A stretch of DNA of 64,000 nucleotides, taken from contig JAKCOZ010000020.1 of NCBI GenBank assembly GCA_022605955.1, positions 8,793,001-8,857,000 of the forward strand, in the 5' to 3' direction. Position numbers and translations under genes: made by a program. Positions 30,301 to 42,300 of the stretch are shown here, piece by piece (the first letter of the stretch is position 1; every line of letters begins with the position of its first letter). Source of the stretch: Rallus limicola. Lineage: Eukaryota > Chordata > Aves > Gruiformes > Rallidae. The notes under the pieces are model-generated. The model ran no database searches and was not told the origin of the DNA. It saw nothing but the letters and a program-made list of their open reading frames with translations.

Positions 30301-33300
30301 CATCTTCCAGTGGCTGCTCTAAATTCCCCAGTCACACAAGGACATACAGAACAGACCTACGTTTTTCACTCTGGGATATTAAACCTACTTTAAACCAGTT
30401 GGGTTTTGTCTTATTATTGTACATACCTGCTAATTTACACTATGAAATTGTAAGAAACTTAGTTTCTCACAAGAATCTACTACTCCTCCAGAAATACACA
30501 CAAGCAGTTAGTCTGAGGTGGCACTACGAGAAACCTGTGTAAACTCAATGCTCTTGAGATTTCTATCTGAAATCAGCCACTTAATTCCATGTGAAGTGAC
30601 ACCAATACATAAGCTTATTTTTTGTTCTTTATTACAAAAGTCTCAAGTGACATTTGCTGCAAGACAGACAAGTAACAGTGAAATGTCAAAAGTTTCCCAA
30701 GGAGAAGTCAGTTTTGTTCATGATTCTCCCTTACAACCACCTAAGTAATTCAGGTATATTCAGACAAGTCACACCTGTGTGAGGAGGAGATAAAGGAGTA
30801 TCAGGTGGTGAATCACTGATTCTACAACTGTGTAATTTTTGTATTTGTGCATACTTCCTTTATCATTTTATATTCTCTAGGAAAAAAAAATGTCTTGAGA
30901 GATTTCTTTTCCCCATTAGAATTTTCCAACTTGTAAATATTTTATATCTGTGCAGCGACTAAAGTCACTACATTATCAATCTTGTACTCTAAAATAAGTC
31001 AGCCTACTTCAGAGTCTTGCAACCCCCCCAACCACTCCTTCTTCTTTACAGGTATTTTCATTCTGGACTCTGCACACAGTCCACAAACCTGTAAGTTGTA
31101 TTTCCATTGCATTAGTAGGATACTCCTAATTAGATTTAATTTCAAGTGAGAAGAAAGTGACATGCTAAGCCTGCCAATTCTTTCAAGAATGTCCTAGAAG
31201 GTCAAACGGTGTGGGTATAAGGGCTTTGTGATCTGTTGACACAAGTAAGATAAAGTTGGTCAACATTCCAGCTGCCTTCAGTAATGAAAAGCAAAGTAAC
31301 TGGTATTGATTCCATTCACATCAATCTTAAAATGGTAAACAAAATAATTATATTCTCTGTACAGTCTCATGGGTACATGCAGATATACTTAACAGGTCTA
31401 CAGACAGTAGGAACCTCATTTAAATCAGACACTGTGTGAAATTCTAGTGAACTAAGAGACCACCCAGGGAATGTTAGAGAATGCTGGTGTACTAGCCTGA
31501 GAACAGAGACTGTTTCTACCACCCAGAGATGGGTATGCTTAAAATGTTTATTACCAGTTGTTACAGTTCTCTCAGTCCAGCTACTGGCCCTCTAACACCC
31601 CCCCTGTAGCCTCTTAGTTCATATAAATCCCTCCTTTTCTAGGCACAGGGTCCTGAAATGGTTAGTGCTACCACAGTCCTCTCTCAAATTGATACCAGTA
31701 TAAGAGGTGTCACAGTAATGAGAAAAGGAGCAGAGCAGTATACCCCCTCTCAGGTAAAGCTTAGCTCTATTGAGTGTTAGTTGGGATAGTCTCAGATGTT
31801 GTTTAATCTCTAGTGCCTGCTTCTTTCTACAAGCCCCTTCATGAAGCCTGTTGCGAAAAGCAACAAAACACATCACATTAGATGATACCTGACAACCAAG
31901 AAAGATTTCTTAAGACGCATAATTTTTCAGTAAGCTTAGAAACTGCAGACCTGGCCTGCATTTCTTCAGGTGAGAAGGACAAAAAGTCTTAGTCAACTAT
32001 GTAAGAACTGGGAGAGCTGTTTGTGAGAAGGGACAATGTAACTGTAGGAGCTACAGTTGAGGGGTTGGACTCGATCTCTTGAAGTCCCTTCCAAGCCCTA
32101 CAATTCTGTGACCTAACGGTAAACTATTTTCTGTGGAAGGCAGGAATTGCAAATACCAGTGTACGTAAGAACCTAATAACCACATCTGGAATTCAGTCTG
32201 ATATTTCAGAGATCTGTATTAGAAAATGATTGACTCTGTATAAATATGGGCTACTGAAAACTACCTGGGAGTTGATTAGCCATTTTATGAGCAGAGTAGG
32301 AGTTTGGTTTATACAGCACAGCAAAACAAAGGCTGCAAGGTGGTACTTCTGTCCTCATTAAAGACACTAAACATGCAATTCTTAGATAAAGAGAGGAACC
32401 ACTGGAGAACAAAACCAAACCAGTACAAACTAGCTTAAAAAAACTCAAACAACCTGAAGTATATAAAAAAATTTAACCATCTCAATGATGAAAACCCACA
32501 CAACTGAACTTCAGTGAAAGGTCCAATATGAAGTCATTTCCTTACTCTACAGCTCAGGTTTTTCTGAGGACAAAAGAATGATTTTATATATCACATCATT
32601 CTCCTAAAACATCAAAGCCAGGCACTTAGCTGTAGGAATGCAGATTAAAGTTTGGGTATCTGTACAAATTCATATCTGAAAAGGAAACAGTATTGTCCTT
32701 AAGCAAAAGAAAGGGAAGGAAGTGCTAAAATCAGACTACTGTCCCAGACCTACAAAGTTCAGAGGTGGGCTGCCACAGGAAACATGACATATGCTCTCCT
32801 AAGTATTACATTACCCAAATGAGTATTACACAGTTCATCATACTCTGATGTATTTAAGGGCAGAGGTCCTGCTCCTGATGCTTAAATCTTGAGAAACAGG
32901 GTACTAGGAAGTAAAACCAGAGAAGAGGCAAAGGAAGTAATTTATTCTAAAATTAGGAGAAGGGGAACTGGAAGGAAATTTGAGTTTTCCTCCTTGAACT
33001 ATGATACAACATTACAGTTTGAAGCAAACATTTTGTATGCTGAAAAGAGAAATCTTGCAAAGGACAGAGCAGATGATCTTACAGGTCTTTATGAACTGCC
33101 TTGACTTGTTTTCTGTTCACTGCAACATAAATTTTAAAATCTTACTTTGACATTTGCTGAATAATGTGGCAAATTCAACAAGTAGAGGGGGAAGGGGTTG
33201 TAGAGAGGCAAGAAAAAGACAATTCACACCTTACTTTCCAAATCTAACAGTTTCAATGTCTCCCTACTGAAACAACACCCCCAAGTACCAAGTATGAGAT

Positions 33301-36300
33301 TAAACAGTTACTACTCTTTTCTTAAATTGTCATCCATTTAGGAAAATCATGCAGATTAAACTGTCAGTTAGACCACATCTTTCAAACCTGCCAGCTACAG
33401 CATACACTTTGATACACATTTGGATAATGCAGAAGCTTAAAAAAGGAAAAGCAAGTATCAGTTAAGCAAACTAGACAAATTGTGAATTCAGTATTTTCTA
33501 AAATTAACATTGTTTAATATTATTAATGTAAATTTGCTGCATCTTAACAGGAGGCATGGTGGTCCTTCAAAAACTGATACATAAGACAAGTTTAAGAGTT
33601 ACAGAATCTATAGCTTTGGTTTCCATAAAAAGGAGGTATCTTTATATCTCCCCCCCTTAGCTAAATTTCAGAACATTTAACTTGAGTAATTTTAAAGTCA
33701 TTCCTATTCCTTTGTGGCATAGAGAACTCACTTTTACTTATCTTTATATTCAGAATGTGAAGCAAATTTCTCATCTGGATGTGAAAAGATTTAATCCAAA
33801 AGAAAGGGCAATAATATAAAGTCAAAATAACATGGGAAAAGAAAAACATCTTGTAGGACAGGGCTTAAGACACTCACAGTTCCATTGGCCAATATTAAGG
33901 TTACCAACATCACTACCCTCCTACAGAGAGGGAAATGAGAAGAATTTGCTAAATATAGATAGAACTGTTTGGAAGGATGCCTATCCTTATTTGTGCATTC
34001 ATCTGTTTAATTGTGGGCAATATAGTCCACTAGACAGCCTGAGGTAAGCATGGATGTTCGATAGTCTCCAAATTACACAATCTCAACTGGAGATTGGGCT
34101 TAATGACACAGTTTACAATAGTATAAATGGAAACTCTGTATTGTGAAACTCTTCATAGTTGTAGGTATCTCCAAATTTTTTTACTCAGCTCTGGGATTGC
34201 ACTAAATGCCTGTGTGCAGTTTTAAACAAACACTGTGATAAAGGAATTCTCATGTCTATTGTATGACCTCAAGCCTTCCAAATCCTGTGAATCTCAGTAG
34301 CTAAAGAGATACAAATTTATACAAATATAATTTATATTTGTACATCAAAATATGAGCAAAGTACAAAAAAACCCTCTCAAGTTTTATGCTAGATGTTAGT
34401 TTAGTAGTCTGAGGAACTCGACATTTTTCTCAAATTGATCTGCAAATGCATTGTTAAAATAATCCAATAATTTAATTCTTCAAACATATTTGCCAATATA
34501 TATTACAAAATTAATCAATCTTTATTGAAAAATAAAGCTGAAACAACCACATAAACCTATAAAGAAATCAAGATAAGTTTATACCTGTGATCTAAACCTT
34601 CTGAAGGATTCCTAAACCTAACTCCCTTGGTTTAGGTAAAAATATTGTAAAGAAATATAATGGAATTTAACAGAAACCGGGTGCCTAAATTCCTATCAGA
34701 TCACTGAAATTTCCAGCCAATATATCCAACTTACTTACGAATTACAGCGAGGTTCTCACATACTCCTTTTACCCAGGATTCATTCACCACTGATTTTCCT
34801 TCAAAGAAAATCCGAGGAAGCCAAGCTGCAAACCTCATCAGACCTTTGCTACTTGTTAGCAGCAGGTCCAACAGCTCAAGAAATTCCTTAGTGAATTCTC
34901 CATCCTCTCAGTAAGACTTAGAAAAAGTGCAGTAACTGTCCAGTAAAAATAAAAAATTTGCACTGGGAAGAGAGTAAGCATGTTCAGTCAGGAAGGAAAA
35001 ATCTCTTGGAAAACATAATCCTGTTTTATCACCTGATCATCTAAATCCAAATACTTGCCTAGCATTGTTAGGAGATTAACCTGTATACAATTAGTAATAT
35101 TCAGAGTTTATGTCAACTTTCAATTTAAAAGCCACTGTAAATACAAAACAAGAGTTTTGTTATTGGGCTGTATGTCACTATACAAGTAACATTCAATCTT
35201 CCCGGAGAGCTAAACAAATATAAAAAGCTACAGTTCTCTTGAACATTAGTTCTTCAGTCCCTTAAAAACTAAAGCTCCTGAAATTCAGAGTTACTGAGTT
35301 ATCGTGCTGCTCCTCTGCTTCAAAACAGTGAGAAGTGGTTTCTGTGTCATGAAAGACACAAAGTTGGTTATTTCCTTGAATAGACAGGTGAGCATGGGTT
35401 GGGATGCAGAATCCCTGCTATCAATGCAGTAATAAGTCTATAGAAGCTGAAGACTCTTCATCACCTACAGAGCACGCCATCATGAAACATGAGTAAAAAG
35501 ATAATGTAGCAGATATTCCTCCAAGAAAACATCCCCGTTTTGTATAGGGCAAAATAAGAGCACAAAAAATGTTCTCAAGAACTAGGGGATTAACTCAGGA
35601 CTACCATGCTAAGAAAACTGAAGAATACACATACAACAGTGCTCTGCAGTTTTATCTCAGCATTAAGCAACAAAAGAACAAGTAAAAATGCTATTACATA
35701 AAAAAGATGATAGTGATCTCCTTGAATTTGACTAGATTTAGTTCAAGCTTGACATGGAAGGGTTTCACTGAACAGTCCTGAAGCTGAGCTTAGTACCGAG
35801 TCTTGAACATTTAAAGCACAAACCAGTCCTTTTATACTGTAATTGCTCCTACAGCAGATAGGGCTTTTGTATAATGCTACTAATCAGAAGACAGGTAACA
35901 AGTAAGATCCAGAAGTTAACAAAGAACTAGGATTTTATTTAATAACCTGAAGATCAGCAAATTTGAAGGCGTGCATATTTCTCTGGACCACCCTGAGATA
36001 TTCCTGTTGAGAAACTGTAGGTATATTTGGACACAAAGACAGTAAGACCATCAGAAATAGAAGGCTGTATATCTGGAAAGCTAGTGCGTGCAATACTTGC
36101 AAATTTACCTTCTCTGTTTGACATTCGAATCAAGAATTAATAACCTATACATGAATCTGTATGAATAACTGAATTTGAAGCTTCAAATTGGCTTCACACA
36201 CCAAGATTATTTGTGATGTGCTGTTTAAGTTTTCTTATCATGTTTAAATCCCACCAGAGATTTTGTTCTACTCAGTATGAAAGCCTAGTAATTTTTCCAT

Positions 36301-39300
36301 TGGAGTTGTGGCTAATCATCTGATCAACAAAACAGAGAGGTAGCAAGTAAGGGAATAAACACCTCCAGGAAGGTAAGGTATTGCTTTCAAGGAACACTGG
36401 TATTCCCAAATTCCTGGTCATAATCTGTAACTTCTGTTCAATTTTATTGACTTCAGGCTTGGAAAAGAAAATCAGAGGATAGCATCAATCTTTCAGAATG
36501 TGTTCCTCTATTAGTGAGAGATGCATCAAGTTGTATCAGAGAAAAATGCATTCCAGTTTAAGAGCAGAACTGGGTAAGTGTAACTGATAAAGAAATTCTA
36601 CCATGGTTTCAAATTTATGGATTATAGAATTCTGTAAGCTTTCATCATCACATTGAAAACAGCATCTTACCCTCCACCTCTAAAATACCACCTCAGGAGA
36701 GGAAACATGGTTTTTTTACTTCCATTATCTTTCTGCCTGCAGTAAGGAAGTGCCTTGGTCCTGAATCAGAACCCACAGGAATTTAGCAAGTGCTATTTCT
36801 GCTTGTAGTAAAATCTTCAATGTGTACTTTACATCTTGATATGTCATCATTTCTTGGTATTTAACTTAGTAACAGCTTCTCTAAAGTACAGATTTTATTA
36901 GATAAATTATGGAAGTAGCAGACTGGGTGCAGTGGAGACAGCATAAATTCCTGAATCAATACAAAATATGTCCCTGGTAGTAGTTGTTATTCTGTGCAGG
37001 TGTGTTATTGATTACAGTCATAATGGTCTCACTTTAGCTGCCTTCAATAACTCACTACTTGTATTGTCACACTGAATTAAAGAAGATCAAATTTAAAAAT
37101 ACCCCAAGAAGTTATACCAGCATGGCATAACCCAGCCTGTGGCACACGGAAGCAGAATGCTGCCAGTTTAAGTTAGCATGCATGCTTGAGACTTCACTTG
37201 ACATTACATTGATAAAATAAAGTCAAAGGTGATATTTATTCAGGCAGAAGAGATTGTGTCTTAAACACATTGGAAAACTCTTAAATTTATAGCTACTGCA
37301 TACAATAAAACCGCTTCTAATACCTTGGGACCATTATTGGCAGGCACTTACTGATATGCAAAACTGATTCCAAGTTTTATGGATGGTTAATGTCATTTTA
37401 CTGATCAACACGACTGAAGCTTCCTACAATTCTTAATCTAGCATTCCTTCTTGCATCAGATTATTTAATCTTTTTAAATAGAGTTCACTTCTAAATCAAA
37501 ACTCGACAGCAATATAACAGCAGAATACAAACCATAAGCCAAAGATCTGTGAAGTATTGAAAAGCAAAGCCAGAGTTATGATCACAGTTGTATGAAACAC
37601 TTAAATTAGCATATATAAGCATTTTTCTTTTTAATACTTCAGAGTAGACACACAGCAAAACAAGAACACTCATTCTCACTGGCCTATCAAAACAGAGAAA
37701 CAGATCTAAATTTGAGAGATAAAAGATTCCTACTTCTAGCAAGCTGATCTTTATGCCGTTTTAATCCATTGTAGGGGACTAAGATGAGGATTGTATCTCA
37801 AAGGAAGAGCAGAATATTGTTAAAAATGTCCACACCTATAATTACAGTATTCTGTACACATTCTAGAGAGGTGCTACAACAATTAAAACTTGTATTTCCT
37901 TATAAAATAAACAAAACCACCAGGAACACTTTTTATGAGATGCTTTGATTTTATTTCTCATGTATCCCTTGTTGATATAAACCCTAATATAACATCGTAA
38001 GTCCTGCTCATGCCCAACTTTCTCTGCATAGGCAGCATTATCTAAGGCTTCCTTCTATTTCCCATTAACAACAAAACAAACTCTTTGCAGTAGCAAGTTT
38101 ATGCATTCTCCTGAGACACTAAGTGATACTACATCGATACACATTGCAGGAAACTCAACCAACTATCAAGAGAACTTTTGCAAAGTTCAGACAACCGCAC
38201 AAAATAACCAAAATTATTTCGTTCCCTTCAGCTTCATATAATTAATTTCATAGGTGAGGTGTACGAGCAGCTGGCTAAGGATAATTCAATGCATCAACAG
38301 GCAATTAAGATACCCACTACGTGAAAGTTCTTAAAGTTTTCAGGTACACATACAAGAATAATACATCTTACTTTCAGCACCTGACATGCGTGGTTCATTT
38401 AGGAAGGTAGTCTCCATACACTAGCCGTATTGGCTACTCAGCTGAGAGAGAGAAGCTCCTTCAAAGTGCCAGTTAAAACACGATTCAAACTCACAGACCA
38501 AATCAATCTCCAAAGTCTATCTGTCTCTATCCACTGTTTTTATTTGCAGCCAAAAGTTGTTGCCCTTTCTAATTCAGCTGTCCAAAGGACACGCCCCAAG
38601 TCACTGTAACCACCCCCGTTTAAGTGTCACATCGCAGATTCTCCTTCTCCAAGATAATGTATACTTTATGAACCATATTTGAAGACCCTGCAATTTGCTT
38701 TCCTCTGGGGAATCTTTGCAACCTTTGCTACTCTGCATACTGGTCAAAACGTTTATTGTTTTTTTCATTTACAATCTGCAAAAATAAGTCTGCTCAATAC
38801 TACTACATACATCCAGCTCTCATCAAGCTGTGAATCCTGTACATGCTGACACTGTTGATTAGTTAAACATTACAATATGATTTCTTAGCCATGGGAACAA
38901 TTCAGTAAAAGTCTGTGAGGTTGCTTCTGTCTCTGTTCTGAATAGCAGTTGAAATTTCATCACTGCATAACCCAATTAATAGACAGTATGTACTGCAATG
39001 AGAAGGTCCCATGAAGGAATTGTGTTGACATACTTTCAATTCATTGGTAGAAATCACAACTCCAGAGCAAATGAATAACAGTCAATTAATTAAATTAACA
39101 GAAACAGTAACTCTAGTTTTGCTAACTTTACATTGCAATAAATGTCGATCAATTAAGAAAAGACTTTCTTACAGCAACAAGTTAAGGTATTAGCACTATT
39201 CCATACCAAAAAACCCCACAATTGTTCCTTTTATGAAAGCAGAAATAAAGGGGTGGGAAAGAATTAAGCTTATAAAAAGGCCACACAGCCCAGATCCTGT

Positions 39301-42300
39301 ACTTTTTTTTTTTCCTGTCCATTACACCAAATTAAGCGACTGCTTAGAACCTCAAAGTCAGTCAATACCACTGCACCTATAAGAACTTATAGGGATTACT
39401 TCAATTGATAATTCAAAATATATCCAACTAAGAATGCAGGTCTTGGTACCAATCCTGGAAAATCCACTCCTAAGGATGATGTGCAAAGAAGTGCTGATGC
39501 CTACCTTTATACTCCCAAATTTTTAAATTCTGACGCAAATAAGGAAAAGAAGAAATATTTTGAGTTTATCATGGCAGGATTGGCTCCAAACAGATTTACT
39601 CACTTCTTCCCTCTCACTTGTAATGTTGAAGCTGTAACTCTTCAGTAATGTATTTTATAAGGCAGTAAATGCTTCGCAACTCTTAAATAAACCTTAAGTA
39701 GCTCAACAGTAACTGTTCTGGAGGACAAAGGCCTTTTGGCAAGGCACTAGACTTCAAGCTTCTGATGGCTTATGACAGCAATAATAAGGCAAACAAAATA
39801 AATAAGAATGAAATTGTGAAAGATACCTTGACAGAGTCCTTTCAATCTTCAGCCAACTTGAGATGTCATGTAAGCACTGAAGCAGCACAGAGATTATACT
39901 GCTTAGATAGCAAAATATCTCAATTTCTCCCTGACCTACAAATCACAAGCTAATAGACTAGTGATGCACTGACATATATCCACATGGTAGCTCATGGAAA
40001 CTGTTACAGCTTCTGAAATGAAATGCATGTGCCCTGAGATGCAAGAAAACTGTAATTCTAAACAACATCAGTTAAAGCATAGAGAGATTTTGATACTACA
40101 GTCATGCACCTCATGGAACAAAGATCCTAAACTGTCCAAGAAAGCCTTCACTATCTGTAGAGATAGTGTACTGCATGTAGTTCAGAAACAGAAAGGTCTT
40201 CCCAAGGTAATATAAACTAGAGAATGAAGTAGAGGAGCACAGTCCTGCTCGTGGGTTTTTAATGGATCTTAGTATCTTCTAATACTGCAACCAGCAGTAT
40301 CACCATTAGACAAGTGCTGAATGAAAATTACCTTCTTGAGCTACTCTGCCTGGAATCTGTGATCTAAACATCACACTTCTACTCTTTCTAAATGCATTCT
40401 ATATTAAAAAACCACTTAACTTGTTACATGGTAACTAATATCAGCTGATTACAAAGGACTAAGACTTGCAAAATCAGACCAGGAGATCCTTCACAAAGGT
40501 ACTCATAAAGATGCAGAACTGTATGTACTCAGGATTACAGGTTCTTTCTTCATTGTACTAGCAAACAACTTCCACCTTGTGCAGCAAGTCTACACTTGAG
40601 AAAACACAGGTTTGGATATGCACAGATTTTGGTTTTCTAGTTTAACTCCTTGGAGGGTTTGAATTTGAAAGATATGGTTAAGCAGCTCCCTTGACTTCAC
40701 TGTGGCCAGCCTCCTAGAGACAGCTTTAGAAGGCTCTTACTTGGAACCAATGACATTGCCATCAATTTTATCTAGATTGGACAACAAAAACATAACTACA
40801 AAAACAGTAAAATATGAGAGCATAAACACATATGAACTTTCAGAGAATTTGATAAATAAATCATTTTTTAAAACATTTGAAAAAATTAATAAAGCAAATA
40901 ATTTTGTGGGTCTAATGGTGCTTTTCTTGTTTAATGTTCATTATTCTCAGAAAGATGCCATTTCTTTCAATAGTAGTATGCTCCCACACTAATGACAACT
41001 ATTTAAGAAAATACATTTAGTCATGTTTTTTTAGCAATAAGTAATGAGGTTTATATCTAGTCACTAACTGAACTGTTCTCCATAAAAGATGAAAATATTT
41101 TAAACTGCCACCCATATACACATTCCTACTGTGTCTCTTGTATAATTTTTATCACGGAGATTAACTGATGTTCCAAGAGAGGCCCATATTCTGGTGGGTC
41201 AAAATGTTAAACTATCCTAAAACAAAGTGGCAATCAATGAGTCTTCTCTGGACTGCAAAATTTTATTTTGTTTGATGCAGTGTGTATAAATTAATGATGA
41301 ATAATATATGCTGTCCAGTTGCTATTAAGTGATTAGCCAGTTACATACCACACATCAAAAATGCTACTTCTTCAAAGTGTGACTGCTAGAGAGTTGACTG
41401 CCAGCCTTTCAAAAGATTGGGTATTATTAAATTGAGCTGCCTGTTCTTACAATGTTGCAGAAGAGCAAACACATAAAGAAGGATAGTTTCACTAGAATCA
41501 GTTAGTTGTCCTACACATTATTTTAAAGGAATGTGACTTAAGCTAATGCAGAAGATCTAGACCTCCACAGCCTCAGCATATCCCAACCAGAAGCAGCATT
41601 ACAGCTTGTTTTGGATTGCCTGTGAAATGCAAGGGTAGGAGTGGAAAGGACAAACAAGGAACAAAAAACTTGTACCACAGGTTTTTTTGTTTGGTTTTAT
41701 TTTCTATAAGTTAGCTGAGGGAAATAAAACCCACTGAGTTATGTAAAACACTTGCTACTTTTTTCAGACATTGAGAGAGGTGGCTAACCTTCTTGCTTCA
41801 GCACACATGCAGACCACATCCTACCTGGAATTTAAGGGAGTACTTCAAAATCTCCTTGTTCTTACTTTAATGTTTAAAGCCATGGAATTGCTATTGTTCT
41901 TCTCAGAAGAAAATACGTTTCCAAGTTACACGTACGCTCTGAAGGTTTCATGTTATAGAAATAACACTTTTTCTAAAAATATTTGGATATTAACCTTAAC
42001 AGAAATCTCAGTGCTGATTTCCAGTGACTCATATGAAGCCCGAATAAGGTAGTATGAAGTCTGAATAAGGTAATCACATGCAACATATATAAATTCTTTT
42101 CCTATCCATATTGGTGTAACCCTAGAGTTGGCCTTTTTCCTCATTCTGCTGTAGAGACAGACAAAAATGTAAAAAAAACCCCAAAAGACCTAACCTTTCT
42201 GCTTTGATGATTACTGTGATGGCTATTAGGAACAGAATGCATTCACACTTGACAAGATACTGTCATACTCTGGTTAAACAGTAAAGACATAAGCTAAATG

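Noticed and set aside
30425..30475. Two very short exon-like segments
   Set aside because: Splice sites look good, but neither fits the phase from exon O to exon P, which already join.
40743..40773. Exon-like segment with good acceptor and donor (31 nt)
   Set aside because: Its open phases do not fit between exons D and E, which join directly in phase.
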